DNA of 64,000 bases from Streptacidiphilus jiangxiensis (GTDB lineage: Bacteria > Actinomycetota > Actinomycetes > Streptomycetales > Streptomycetaceae). The DNA is taken from assembly GCF_900109465.1 (NCBI RefSeq), contig NZ_FOAZ01000011.1, forward strand, positions 206,871 to 270,870, written 5' to 3'. The stretch's first letter is position 1. Every line of letters starts with the position of its first letter. The notes beneath the pieces were generated by a model. That model saw only the letters and a list, made by a program, of their open reading frames with translations, made no database searches and had not been told where the DNA came from. This document shows positions 36,650-45,078 of the stretch, in pieces. A program made the position numbers and the translations under genes.

Positions 36650-36656
36650 GGCCGAC

Positions 36657-36772
36657 AGGGGCGCGGGGAACGGCGCGAGAAACCCACCGCAGGCGGATGG
36701 CCCTGTCCGCTCGGGATCTCAATGACCTGGGTGGCTTGTCGCGCAGTTCCCCGCGTCCCTGGACGGTGCAAC
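36657..36772. repeat. Intergenic palindromic repeat, copy B
   Basis: The inverted arms are AGGGGCGCGGGGAACGGCGCG and GCGCAGTTCCCCGCGTCCCTG (each given in part), ending GGTGCAAC. The inner GCGGATGGCCCT arm is kept but its partner has diverged, so this copy is degenerate. It starts eight bases after the protease stop and ends just before the leuS leader promoter. Confidence 0.75.
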
Positions 36773-36801
36773 TCCTGCGGAAGCCCAAAGTGACCGCCTG
36801 C

Positions 36802-36807
36802 TACCCT
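36802..36807 (+). promoter_or_regulatory. -10 element (TACCCT) of the leuS leader
   Basis: TACCCT fits TANNNT and lies six bases before the ATG of the leader peptide, so the transcript would begin at or next to that ATG. No convincing -35 is seen. Confidence 0.5.
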
Positions 36808-36813
36808 TGCGCC

Positions 36814-36852
36814 ATGCGAACTGCGCGCCTGCTCCTTAGCCGGCCGCGCTGA
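36814..36852 (+). CDS. Leu-rich leader peptide ([12 protein letters not shown]) upstream of leuS
   Basis: The 12-codon ORF reads [12 protein letters not shown]. It contains three consecutive Leu codons of three kinds (CTG, CTC, CTT at 36829-36837). It is followed by structured RNA and an intrinsic terminator before leuS. This is the classic layout of ribosome-mediated attenuation, in which stalling at Leu codons under leucyl-tRNA shortage prevents termination. The ATG lies six bases after a -10 hexamer, suggesting a leaderless message. No protein function is expected. Confidence 0.7.
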   Translation: MRTARLLLSRPR

Positions 36853-36925
36853 CAAGGACCGGCCCGTTCGGAAGCGACGTTGGCCGGAGTCAGCGTGGCG
36901 ACCCCTCATGGACGAGGGGTTTTTT
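36843..36925 (+). promoter_or_regulatory. leuS: Putative leucine attenuator before leuS
   Basis: GCCGCGCTGAC (36843-36853, overlapping the leader stop) can pair with GTCAGCGTGGC (36889-36899) with one mismatch. The terminator stem ACCCCTC/GAGGGGT (36901-36907 and 36914-36920) follows at once, with a run of T to 36925. A second pairing, GGACCGGCC with GGCCGG, competes with the first stem. A ribosome halted on the Leu codons would cover the first arm. The exact antiterminator is not proven by eye. Confidence 0.6.
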
Positions 36926-36979
36926 CGTTTTCCGGCACGCATCACCCTTCCGAGCTGGCACCCCTGGAGTCTGAGGACG

Positions 36980-39874
36980 ATGAGCGAGAGCACCTCCGAG
37001 GCGGCTGCGGCCGCTCCGTACCGGTACACCCACGCCCTGGCGGCGCAGATCGAGGCCCGTTGGCAGGACCGCTGGGAGAAGGACGGCGTCTTCGCCGCCC
37101 CGAACCCGGTCGGGCCGCTGGCGGATGCCGCCGACGCCGACGCGGCCTCGCGTCCGCACGCGTTCATCATGGACATGTTCCCGTACCCGTCCGGCGCGGG
37201 CCTGCACGTGGGGCACCCGCTGGGGTACATCGCGACCGACGTGTACGCCCGTCACCTGCGGATGACCGGGCACAACGTGCTGCACACCATGGGCTTCGAC
37301 GCCTTCGGCCTGCCGGCCGAGCAGTACGCGGTGCAGACCGGCACCCACCCGCGGGTGACCACCGAGGCGAACATCGCCAAGTACCGGGAGCAGCTGCGCA
37401 GCCTGGGCCTGGGCCACGACCTGCGGCGCTCGATCTCCACGATCGACCCGTCGTACTACAAGTGGACCCAGTGGATCTTCCTGCAGATCTTCAACTCCTG
37501 GTACGACCCGGAGGCGCAGGCCGCCCGTCCGATCGCCGAGCTGGTCGAGAAGTTCGCCTCCGGCGCCGTGCAGACTCCGGACGGCCGCGCCTGGTCCGCG
37601 CTGACGCCCGCCGAGCGGGACGAGCTGCTGGGTGAGTACCGCCTGGCCTTCGTCAAGCAGGCCCCGGTCAACTGGTGCCCGGGCCTGGGCACCGTGCTGG
37701 CCAACGAGGAGGTCACCGCCGACGGTCGCTCCGAGCGCGGCAACTTCCCCGTCTTCAAGGCCAACCTGCGGCAGTGGATGATGCGGATCACCGCCTACGC
37801 GGACCGCCTGATCGACGACCTGGACCTGCTGGACTGGCCCGAGGCCATCAAGCTGCAGCAGCGCAACTGGATCGGCCGCTCCGAGGGCGCCAAGGTCGAC
37901 TTCAAGGTCCACACCACCGAGGCGGGCGACGGCGACGCCGCCATCACCGTCTTCACCACCCGCCCGGACACGCTGTTCGGCGCCACCTACATGGTGCTGG
38001 CGCCCGAGCACGAGCTGGTCGAGTCGATCGTCCCGGCCGCCTGGCCGACCGCCGATGGCGACCTGCCGGTCGAGTGGACCGGTGGCTACGCCACGCCCAC
38101 CGAGGCCGTCGACGCCTACCGCCGTCAGGCCGCCGCCAAGTCCGACGTGGAGCGCCAGGCCGACGCCAAGACCAAGACCGGTGTCTTCACCGGCTCCTAC
38201 GCGGTCAACCCGGTCAGCGGCGAGCTGGTCCCGGTCTTCATCGCCGACTACGTGCTGATGGGCTACGGCACCGGCGCGATCATGGCCGTCCCGGCGCACG
38301 ACAGCCGCGACTTCGCCTTCGCGCGGGCGTTCCGGCTGCCGATGCGCTGCGTCGTCCAGCCGTCCGACGACCGCGGCACCGACCCGTCGACGTGGGACGA
38401 CTCGTTCGACTCCTACGACGCCGCCATCGTCAACTCGAAGAACGACTTCATCTCGCTGGACGGTCTGGGCGTCGTCGACGCCAAGAAGGCCATCACCGAC
38501 TGGCTGGCCACCCAGGGCATCGGCGCGGGCACCGTCAACTACAAGCTGCGCGACTGGCTGTTCAGCCGTCAGCGCTACTGGGGCGAGCCGTTCCCGATCG
38601 TCTACGACGAGGACGGCGTCGCGCACCCGCTGCCCGCCTCGATGCTGCCGGTCGAGCTGCCCGAGATCGAGGACTACTCGCCGCGCACCTTCGACCCGGA
38701 CGACGCGGACACCAAGCCCGAGACGCCGCTGTCGCGCGCCGAGGACTGGGTCAGCGTCACCCTGGACCTGGGCGACGGGCCCAAGCAGTACCGCCGCGAG
38801 ACCAACACCATGCCCAACTGGGCCGGTTCGTGCTGGTACGAGCTGCGCTACGTGGACCCGGAGGACGACACCGAGGTCGTCAACCCGGTCAACGAGGCCT
38901 ACTGGATGGGCCCGACCGAGGTGAAGAAGGCCGGCGGCGCCGACCTGTACGTCGGTGGCGCCGAGCACGCCGTGCTGCACCTGCTGTACGCGCGCTTCTG
39001 GCACAAGGTGCTGTTCGACCTGGGCCACGTCAGCTCCTGCGAGCCGTTCCACAAGCTGTTCAACCAGGGCATGATCCAGGCCTACGTCTACCGCGACGAG
39101 CGCGGCTTCCCGGTCCCGGCCGCGGAGACCGAGGAGCGCGACGGCGTCTGGTACTTCGAGGGCAAGCCGGTCAGCCGCGAGATCGGCAAGATCGGCAAGT
39201 CGCTGAAGAACGTGGTGGCGCCGGAGGAGGTCACCGGCGAGTACAGCGTCGACACGCTGCGCCTGTACGAGATGGCGATGGGCCCGCTGGACGTCTCCCG
39301 TCCGTGGGACACCCGCGCCGTCGTCGGCTCCTTCCGCTTCCTGCAGCGCCTGTGGCGCACGGTCGTGGACGAGGAGACCGGCGAGGTCGTCGTCACCGAC
39401 GAGACGCCGGACGAGGAGACGCTGCGCGCGCTGAACAAGGCGATCGACGGCGTCCGCACGGACATGCTGAACCTGCGGTTCAACACGGCGGTCGCCAAGG
39501 CCACCGAGCTGAACAACTTCCTGGTCAAGCGCGGCTCCACGCCGCGGGCCGTGGCCGAGCAGGCGGTGCTGCTGGTCGCCCCGCTGGCCCCGCACATCGC
39601 CGAGGAGCTGTGGGAGAAGCTGGGCCACGAGGAGTCGCTGGTCCACGCCCAGCTGCCCGAGGCCGACCCGGCCTACCTGGTGGAGGACTCGGTCACCTGC
39701 GTCGTCCAGATCAAGGGCAAGGTCAAGGCCCGCCTGGAGGTGCCGCCGGCCATCGGTGACGCCGAGCTGGAGACGCTGGCCCTGGCCGACCCGGCGGTCG
39801 TGGCCGCGCTGGGCGGCGCCGAGGTGCGCAAGGTCATCGTCCGCGCGCCGAAGCTGGTCAACATCGTCGTCTGA
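36980..39874 (+). CDS. leuS: Leucyl-tRNA synthetase
   Basis: This 964-residue class I synthetase charges tRNA-Leu. The HIGH motif appears as H76-V-G-H79 in [15 protein letters not shown] and the KMSKS motif as K737-I-G-K-S741. A large CP1 editing insertion occupies roughly 270-500. The length and the extended C-terminus are typical of actinobacterial LeuS. ATG at 36980 was chosen because GGAG lies about 11 bases upstream and the 24 upstream codons run through the attenuator. Expression is probably controlled by the leader described before it. Confidence 0.96.
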   Translation: MSESTSEAAAAAPYRYTHALAAQIEARWQDRWEKDGVFAAPNPVGPLADAADADAASRPHAFIMDMFPYPSGAGLHVGHPLGYIATDVYARHLRMTGHNVLHTMGFDAFGLPAEQYAVQTGTHPRVTTEANIAKYREQLRSLGLGHDLRRSISTIDPSYYKWTQWIFLQIFNSWYDPEAQAARPIAELVEKFASGAVQTPDGRAWSALTPAERDELLGEYRLAFVKQAPVNWCPGLGTVLANEEVTADGRSERGNFPVFKANLRQWMMRITAYADRLIDDLDLLDWPEAIKLQQRNWIGRSEGAKVDFKVHTTEAGDGDAAITVFTTRPDTLFGATYMVLAPEHELVESIVPAAWPTADGDLPVEWTGGYATPTEAVDAYRRQAAAKSDVERQADAKTKTGVFTGSYAVNPVSGELVPVFIADYVLMGYGTGAIMAVPAHDSRDFAFARAFRLPMRCVVQPSDDRGTDPSTWDDSFDSYDAAIVNSKNDFISLDGLGVVDAKKAITDWLATQGIGAGTVNYKLRDWLFSRQRYWGEPFPIVYDEDGVAHPLPASMLPVELPEIEDYSPRTFDPDDADTKPETPLSRAEDWVSVTLDLGDGPKQYRRETNTMPNWAGSCWYELRYVDPEDDTEVVNPVNEAYWMGPTEVKKAGGADLYVGGAEHAVLHLLYARFWHKVLFDLGHVSSCEPFHKLFNQGMIQAYVYRDERGFPVPAAETEERDGVWYFEGKPVSREIGKIGKSLKNVVAPEEVTGEYSVDTLRLYEMAMGPLDVSRPWDTRAVVGSFRFLQRLWRTVVDEETGEVVVTDETPDEETLRALNKAIDGVRTDMLNLRFNTAVAKATELNNFLVKRGSTPRAVAEQAVLLVAPLAPHIAEELWEKLGHEESLVHAQLPEADPAYLVEDSVTCVVQIKGKVKARLEVPPAIGDAELETLALADPAVVAALGGAEVRKVIVRAPKLVNIVV

Positions 39875-39899
39875 TCCTCCGAGATGTTCGACAACTGAT

Positions 39900-39933
39900 A
39901 CCGGAAGGGACGGGTCCGCCTGTCCCTTCCGGT
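39900..39933 (+). terminator. Terminator hairpin after leuS
   Basis: ACCGGAAGGGAC pairs perfectly with GTCCCTTCCGGT around a ten-base loop, 26 bases after the leuS stop. Confidence 0.82.
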
Positions 39934-39957
39934 CTTCCGGCGGGTAACCTCCAGGCC

Positions 39958-40797
39958 ATGTCCGTCGCCATCCTCACCGACTCCACCGCGTACCTTCCGG
40001 AGGAGGAGGTGGCCCGCCACGGGATCTCCGTCGTCCCGCTCAGCGTGGTCATCGGCGACCAGGCCCTCGCCGAGGGCACCGAGATCTCCCCGGCCGAGGT
40101 CGCCGCCGCGCTGCAGCGCAGGGCACCGGTCACCACCTCCCGTCCCAACCCCGAGGCCTTCGCCGAGGCGTACCGGGCCGCGGCCGAGGCGGGCGCGAGC
40201 GAGGTCGTCTCACTGCACCTGTCCGCCGCCCTCTCCGGCACCTACGAGGCCGCGCTGCTCGCCGCCGAGGAGGCACCGCTGCCGGTGCGCGTCGTCGACA
40301 CCCGTATGGTTGGCATGGCGCTCGGCTACTGCGTCCTCGCCGCCGCCGAGGCCGCCCGCGACGGTGGCACCGCGGACCAGGCCGTCGAGGCCGCGACCGC
40401 CCGGGCCAAGGGCACGGCCGGTCTCTTCTACGTCGACACCCTGGAGTACCTGCGCCGGGGCGGTCGCATCGGCGCCGCCCGCGCCATGCTCGGCTCCGCA
40501 CTCGCGGTCAAGCCGCTGCTGCACCTGGCCGACGGTCAGATCCAGCCGCTGGAGAAGGTCCGCACCTCCAGTCGCGCCATCGCCCGGCTGGAGGAGCTGG
40601 CCGTCGCCCACGCCGGCGGCGACGAGGTCGACCTGGCGGTCCACCACCTCGCCGCCCCCGACCGCGCGGAGGCCCTGGCCGCCCGGCTGCGCGAGCAGGT
40701 ACCGCACCTGGGCGAACTGGTCGTCTCCGAGGTCGGCGCGGTCATCGGCGCGCACGTGGGGCCGGGCCTGCTCGCGGTCGTCGTCTCGCCGCGCTGA
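39958..40797 (+). CDS. DegV-family fatty-acid-binding protein
   Basis: The 279-residue protein has the DegV N-terminal signature SVAILTDSTAYLP, the TSRPNPEAF block and SLHLSAALSGTYEAA. The central VDTLEYLRRGGRIGAARAMLG is also diagnostic. Family members bind a single fatty acid; in some bacteria they serve fatty-acid kinases (FakB). No fakA is in the window. TAACCT (39945-39950) sits seven bases before the ATG, so the mRNA is likely leaderless. Confidence 0.93.
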   Translation: MSVAILTDSTAYLPEEEVARHGISVVPLSVVIGDQALAEGTEISPAEVAAALQRRAPVTTSRPNPEAFAEAYRAAAEAGASEVVSLHLSAALSGTYEAALLAAEEAPLPVRVVDTRMVGMALGYCVLAAAEAARDGGTADQAVEAATARAKGTAGLFYVDTLEYLRRGGRIGAARAMLGSALAVKPLLHLADGQIQPLEKVRTSSRAIARLEELAVAHAGGDEVDLAVHHLAAPDRAEALAARLREQVPHLGELVVSEVGAVIGAHVGPGLLAVVVSPR

Positions 40798-40895
40798 ACC
40801 CGTTTCCCCGGTCCGTGTACGACATGGATTGACGCGCCCGCACGCGGGCATCCTCCGAGCATCAGGCGCACCAGGGGCACCGGGAGGAGAACGCC

Positions 40896-41240
40896 ATGGC
40901 CCACGCCTGCCCCAGCTGCGGGATGGCCGAACAGGTCGTCAAACTCGACCACTTCTATCTGGCCCTGCCCGACGGCAGCGGCCTCAAGTCCTCGTTCGCG
41001 CCGCCGGCGACGCGCGCCTCGAGCTACGGGGTGCCGCTCGTCGTCGCCGCCGTCGGGGCGTTCTTCGTGATCGACGGCGCCGTGGTGCTGGGCCTGCTGC
41101 TCCTGCTGGTCGCCGCGGTGCTCGCGATGGTCGTCTCGCGCGGTGTCGACGAGGCCCGCCGGGCCCGTGCGCACTGGGAGCGGCAGATGTTCTGCCGCCA
41201 CTGCGCGATCCGTTTCGTGCCGGAGGAGCCCGGCGGGTAA
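40896..41240 (+). CDS. Zinc-ribbon membrane protein of unknown function
   Basis: The 114-residue protein has two CxxC pairs, one at each end (HACPSCGM near residue 4 and FCRHCAIRF near 100). They flank one or two hydrophobic helices (VPLVVAAVGAFFVIDGAVVL and LGLLLLLVAAVLAM). The cysteines could form a split zinc ribbon on the cytosolic side. I know no function. CGGGAGGAG lies before the ATG. It lies between the DegV-like gene and comEA, which suggests no specific pathway. Confidence 0.75.
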   Translation: MAHACPSCGMAEQVVKLDHFYLALPDGSGLKSSFAPPATRASSYGVPLVVAAVGAFFVIDGAVVLGLLLLLVAAVLAMVVSRGVDEARRARAHWERQMFCRHCAIRFVPEEPGG

Positions 41241-41337
41241 CTCGCGCGAGTGAGCCGGTTCTCCACAGACGCAGGTTTTCCACAGGCCGTCAGTTCGTCC
41301 GGGACGCCTGTGTGTGCGGGCTCCTAACGTCGGCCGC

Positions 41338-42204
41338 ATGCGAACCGCTCTGACCCCTGCGGCCCGGGCCCGTCGTGAGGCGACGACGGCCCTGGTACGC
41401 CACCGCGTCGACACCCTCTTCGGTCCTCAGGCCCAAGCCCTTGCCTCGGCTCGGACTCCGCCTTCCCCTCCCGCCCCACCTCCCGCCCCGATGCCGCGGC
41501 CGGAGGTGACGGCCGTGCTGCCGCAGGCCGCCCCGGATCCACCACGGCTGCGTCCTCCGCTCGCCTCCTCGCTCGCGCTCGCGCTCAAGGAGCGATGGGA
41601 CCTGGACCGCAAGGCCCTGCTCGGGCTCGCCGTCCTGCTCTTGCTCGCCCTCGGCTACGGCATCCAGCACTTCTGGGCCGGCCGCCCGGAGCCCGTCGCC
41701 GTCCCCGCCCCGGCCGTGGAGGGGACGGTCGGGGCGGGCGCGTCCTCCTCGCCCACACCCGGGCCGGGCGTCCCGGTGGCGGGCAGCACGACCATCACCG
41801 CGCTGGTCGTCGACGTGTCCGGCAAGGTGCGCAGCCCCGGGCTGCGCACCCTCCCGCCCGGTTCGCGCGTCCAGGACGCCCTCAACGCGGCGGGCGGCCC
41901 GTTGCCCGGTACGGACCTGACCGGCCTCAACCTCGCCCGCAAGGTCAACGACGGCGAGGAGATCATCGTCTCCGGCTCGCCCCCGCCGCCCGGCGCCGCC
42001 GCCCGCGCCTCCGGTCCGCTCAGCCTCAACGCCGCCACCGAGGCCCAACTGGACGCCCTGCCCGGCATCGGCCCGGTCTTGGCCCAGCGCATCATCCAGT
42101 TCCGCCAGGAACACGGCGGGTTCCAGTCCGTCGACCAGCTCCGCCAGGTCCCGGGCTTCGGCGAACGCCGCCTGGCCGACCTCCGCGCGCAGCTCCGCCC
42201 ATGA
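41338..42204 (+). CDS. comEA: ComEA-family DNA-binding protein
   Basis: The 288-residue protein has a Pro-rich cytosolic N-terminus and one transmembrane helix (about 95-115; LLGLAVLLLLALGYGI). An SLBB domain (about 150-205; VVDVSGKVRSPGLRTLPPGSRV) and a helix-hairpin-helix domain (about 220-288; LNAATEAQLDALPGIGPVLA) follow. It is the membrane DNA receptor of transformation systems and is paired with ComEC. Natural competence is not established in most streptomycetes. TAACGT lies seven bases before the ATG. The stop overlaps the comEC start (ATGA). Confidence 0.93.
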   Translation: MRTALTPAARARREATTALVRHRVDTLFGPQAQALASARTPPSPPAPPPAPMPRPEVTAVLPQAAPDPPRLRPPLASSLALALKERWDLDRKALLGLAVLLLLALGYGIQHFWAGRPEPVAVPAPAVEGTVGAGASSSPTPGPGVPVAGSTTITALVVDVSGKVRSPGLRTLPPGSRVQDALNAAGGPLPGTDLTGLNLARKVNDGEEIIVSGSPPPPGAAARASGPLSLNAATEAQLDALPGIGPVLAQRIIQFRQEHGGFQSVDQLRQVPGFGERRLADLRAQLRP

Positions 42205-44720
42205 GGGGGAGTGGGGAGGAGCCCCCGGCGTCGGTCCGCGGCCTGTCCTCGGTGGAGTCGGCTCCTGCCGCGCCGAAGCCCGCTGCGCCCAAGTCTGCCG
42301 TGCCCCGGGCCGTCCCGGAGGCTGCCGGCAGGGTCGCGGGTGGGGCCCGGGCCGGGGAGGGCCCCCGCGCGGCGGAGGAACGGCCGCTGGACGTGCGACT
42401 GGTGGGGCCCGCCGTGGTGGTGTGGGGCCTCAGCGCCGCGCTGCTGCCGCTGCGGGGCGCACACACCGCGTGGGTGCTCGGCGCGGCCGGCGGCGCCGGG
42501 GTGCTCGGGCTCGGGCTGCTGCTGGGCCGGGTACGGCCGCGTCTGCTCGCGGCCCTGCTGCTCAGCGCGGCGGCCGCCGCGTGCAGCACCGGGCTGGCGG
42601 GAGCCGCCCTGACACGCGGCCCGGTGCCCGCGCTGGCCCGCTCCGGCCGTCCGGCCGCGGTGCGGCTGACGGTGACGACGGATCCGCAGCGCCGCGCCAC
42701 CGACGGCAACGTCGTCCTGCGCGGCGTCGTCGACGCCGTCGCGGACGCCGCCACCAGCGCCCCCGTCCGTGTGGTCGTGCGCGGCCCGGCGGCGGGGGAG
42801 TGGCTGCGACTGCTGCCCTCGACACAGGTCGCCGTCACCGCCCGGGCCCGCCCCGTCCCACCCGACGGGCCGCCCGACATCGCCGCCACACTGCTGACGG
42901 CGGATCAGCCCCGGGTCCTGGTCGGCCCCGACGCCCCGCAGCGCGCGGCGGGCGCGCTGCGGTCGGGGCTGCGGCAGGCCGTCGCACCGCTGTCGGAGGA
43001 CGAGCGGGCCCTTCTGCCGGGCCTCGTCGACGGCGACACCAGCGCCATGACCCCCGAGCTGGACGAGGCCTTCCTGGCCACCGACCTCACCCACCTCACC
43101 GCCGTCAGCGGCTCCAACCTGTCGATCATGATGGTGCTGCTGATCGGCCGCGCCTCCCGGGCCCGCACCCCCGAGCGCGGCGGGCTCGCCGCCCGCCTCG
43201 GGCTGCCCCTGCGCGCCGCCGCCCTCGCCGGCGCCCTGCTGACCGCCGCCTTCGTCGTCCTGTGCCGGCCGGACCCGAGCGTGCTGCGTGCCGCCGCGAC
43301 GGGCCTGGTGATGCTGCTCGGCCTGGCCACCGGCCGCCGCGGCAGCCCCCTGCCGGCCCTGGCCGGGGCCACGCTGGTGCTCATCCTCGCCGACCCGGCC
43401 CTCGCCCACTCCTACGGCTTCGCGCTCTCCGCGCTCGCCACGGCGGGGTTGGTCACGGTGGGCCCGCGCTGGGGCGAGGCCCTGCGCGCGGCCGGCTGCC
43501 CGGCCCGTCTCGCCGAGCCGCTGGCCGCCGCCGCGGCGGCACAGGCCTGGTGCGGTCCGCTGCTGGTGCTGCGCTCCGGGCGGCTCTCCCTGGTCGCCGT
43601 CCCCTGCAACCTGCTCGCCGAGCTGTGCGTCGCCCCGGCGACGGTGCTGGGCTTCGCCGCCCTCGCGGTCGCCCCGCTGTGGCTGACCGGAGCGCAGTGG
43701 ATCGCCCGGGTCGGCGCCGTCCCGGTCTGGGCGCTGATCCAGGTGGCCCGCCTCGGCGCGGCCCTGCCCGGAGCCGAGACGGACTGGCCCGTGGGCTGGT
43801 TCGGCGCCGCCCTGCTGATCGCCGTGACCTGCGCCCTCGTCGCCGCGGCCGCGTGGCTGCGCCGCCCGCTGGTGGCCGCGTTCCTGGCGGTCTGCCTGCT
43901 GCTGGTGCTGCTCCGTCCGCCCCCGCTGGCCCGGCTCGCCACGGGCTGGCCCCCGCCCGGCTGGCGCCTGGTCGCCTGCGACGTGGGCCAGGGCGACGCC
44001 CTCGTCCTCTCGCCCGGCGACGACCCGGGCACCGCCGTCCTCGTCGACACCGGCCCCGACCCGCACGCCGTCGACGGCTGCCTGCGCGCCCTCGGCGTCT
44101 CCACGATCCCGCTGGTGATTCTCACCCACGACCACGCCGACCACGTCGAGGGCCTCCCCGGGGTGCTGCACGACCGCCGCGTCGGCGCGGTGGAGACCAC
44201 GACGGTCGACGACCCGCCGGCCGAGTACGCCCGCGTCCGCCGCTGGACCGCCGAGGCCGGTGTCCCGCTGATCCGCGCGGTGCGCGGCGAGCGGCGCGCG
44301 CTCGGCGCGCTCCACTGGGAGGTGCTGTGGCCGCCGGATCCCTCCGGGGAGGGAGTCCCGCCCGGCCCCAACAACGCCTCGGTCGCGCTCCTGGTCACCC
44401 TCCCGGGCCTGCGGATGGCGCTGCTGGGCGATCTGGAGCCTCCCGCCCAACAGCGGCTCCTCGGCGCCGTCGGGCCCGTGGACGTGCTCAAGGTCGCTCA
44501 CCACGGCTCCGCCAAGCAGGACCCGGCACTGATCGCCGCGCTCCATCCCCGCCTGGCGCTGCTCTCGGTCGGCCGCGGCAACCGCTACGGCCATCCGGCC
44601 CCCACCACGCTCCGCCTGCTGCGCTCCCTCGGCACCACCGTCGTCCGCACGGACCAGCAGGGTGACCTGGCGGTCCTGCTCACGGACGGAGCCCTCGCCG
44701 TCGCGGTGCGCGGAGCGTAG
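42201..44720 (+). CDS. comEC: ComEC/Rec2-family DNA-uptake channel
   Basis: The 839-residue polytopic protein has a Competence domain of many helices (about 240-560) and a C-terminal metallo-beta-lactamase domain (about 595-835) with THDHADH near 641-647 and GLRMALLGDLE. It forms the membrane channel for single-stranded DNA in competent bacteria, and the lactamase domain may degrade the other strand. It is translationally coupled to comEA. The first 60 residues are an Ala/Pro-rich extension of doubtful function. Whether uptake occurs in this organism cannot be told. Confidence 0.94.
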   Translation: MRGSGEEPPASVRGLSSVESAPAAPKPAAPKSAVPRAVPEAAGRVAGGARAGEGPRAAEERPLDVRLVGPAVVVWGLSAALLPLRGAHTAWVLGAAGGAGVLGLGLLLGRVRPRLLAALLLSAAAAACSTGLAGAALTRGPVPALARSGRPAAVRLTVTTDPQRRATDGNVVLRGVVDAVADAATSAPVRVVVRGPAAGEWLRLLPSTQVAVTARARPVPPDGPPDIAATLLTADQPRVLVGPDAPQRAAGALRSGLRQAVAPLSEDERALLPGLVDGDTSAMTPELDEAFLATDLTHLTAVSGSNLSIMMVLLIGRASRARTPERGGLAARLGLPLRAAALAGALLTAAFVVLCRPDPSVLRAAATGLVMLLGLATGRRGSPLPALAGATLVLILADPALAHSYGFALSALATAGLVTVGPRWGEALRAAGCPARLAEPLAAAAAAQAWCGPLLVLRSGRLSLVAVPCNLLAELCVAPATVLGFAALAVAPLWLTGAQWIARVGAVPVWALIQVARLGAALPGAETDWPVGWFGAALLIAVTCALVAAAAWLRRPLVAAFLAVCLLLVLLRPPPLARLATGWPPPGWRLVACDVGQGDALVLSPGDDPGTAVLVDTGPDPHAVDGCLRALGVSTIPLVILTHDHADHVEGLPGVLHDRRVGAVETTTVDDPPAEYARVRRWTAEAGVPLIRAVRGERRALGALHWEVLWPPDPSGEGVPPGPNNASVALLVTLPGLRMALLGDLEPPAQQRLLGAVGPVDVLKVAHHGSAKQDPALIAALHPRLALLSVGRGNRYGHPAPTTLRLLRSLGTTVVRTDQQGDLAVLLTDGALAVAVRGA

Positions 44721-44734
44721 CGGATAATGGCCAC

Positions 44735-44998
44735 GTGACCACGACGAGTGACCAGACCGACCACTACGTGCTCGTAGTCCCCGACCGCGACGCGGCGGAG
44801 GAGCTCTCGGCACGCCTCACCGCCGCCCACCCGACTCTTCCCGAGCCCGAACTCCACCGCGAGGCCCTGGCCGGCGAGGACGACGCGGAGGACGCCCAGT
44901 GGCTCGTGGTCCTGGACCCGCCCCTCCCGATCACCCTCTCCGTCGCCGACCTGCACGACCTCGCCGCCGAGTTCGACGGCTGGCTCGAGGACTTCTAG
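44735..44998 (+). CDS. Small acidic hypothetical protein after comEC
   Basis: The 87-residue acidic protein (MTTTSDQTDHYVLVVPDRDA to FDGWLEDF) has no membrane segment or cysteine. Predicted alternation of strands and helices suggests a small alpha/beta fold. Homologues of this kind follow comEC in streptomycetes as far as I recall. The GTG start lies six bases after GATAAT (44723-44728), again pointing to a leaderless message. The function is unknown. Confidence 0.75.
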   Translation: MTTTSDQTDHYVLVVPDRDAAEELSARLTAAHPTLPEPELHREALAGEDDAEDAQWLVVLDPPLPITLSVADLHDLAAEFDGWLEDF

Positions 44999-45009
44999 GC
45001 ACTAGGGTC

Positions 45010-45055
45010 GGTTGCAACACCTCAGCAGAGCCTCGCGCCCCTGGATGGTGCAACC
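45010..45055. repeat. Intergenic palindromic repeat, copy C (short derivative)
   Basis: GGTTGCAAC at the left and GTGCAACC at the right flank only one inner arm (CCTCGCGCCCCTGGATG). The copy looks like the longer repeat after deletion of its left inner arm and centre. It lies 12 bases after the preceding gene. Confidence 0.65.
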
Positions 45056-45078
45056 GAAGGTCCGTCCGAGGAGTACCG

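Larger units (their letters stand above)
36650..36979 (+). other. Protease-leuS intergenic region (330 bp)
   Basis: This gap holds, in order, palindromic repeat copy B, a TACCCT -10 element, a 12-residue leader peptide ORF, a long-range stem and an intrinsic terminator hairpin, then leuS. No other gene is visible. Confidence 0.8.

Noticed and set aside
36773-36979. T-box riboswitch before leuS
   Set aside because: No AGGGTGGNACCGCG-type T-box sequence and no specifier-loop layout could be found; the Leu-rich leader ORF explains the terminator better.
36890-39646. 918-codon minus-strand reading frame opposite leuS
   Set aside because: Composition is that of an antisense shadow (Val/Gly/Asp/Arg runs). 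The plus strand encodes an intact leucyl-tRNA synthetase.
41338-44720. Evidence of natural competence
   Set aside because: comEA and comEC are conserved in non-competent actinobacteria; no other competence gene is in the window.
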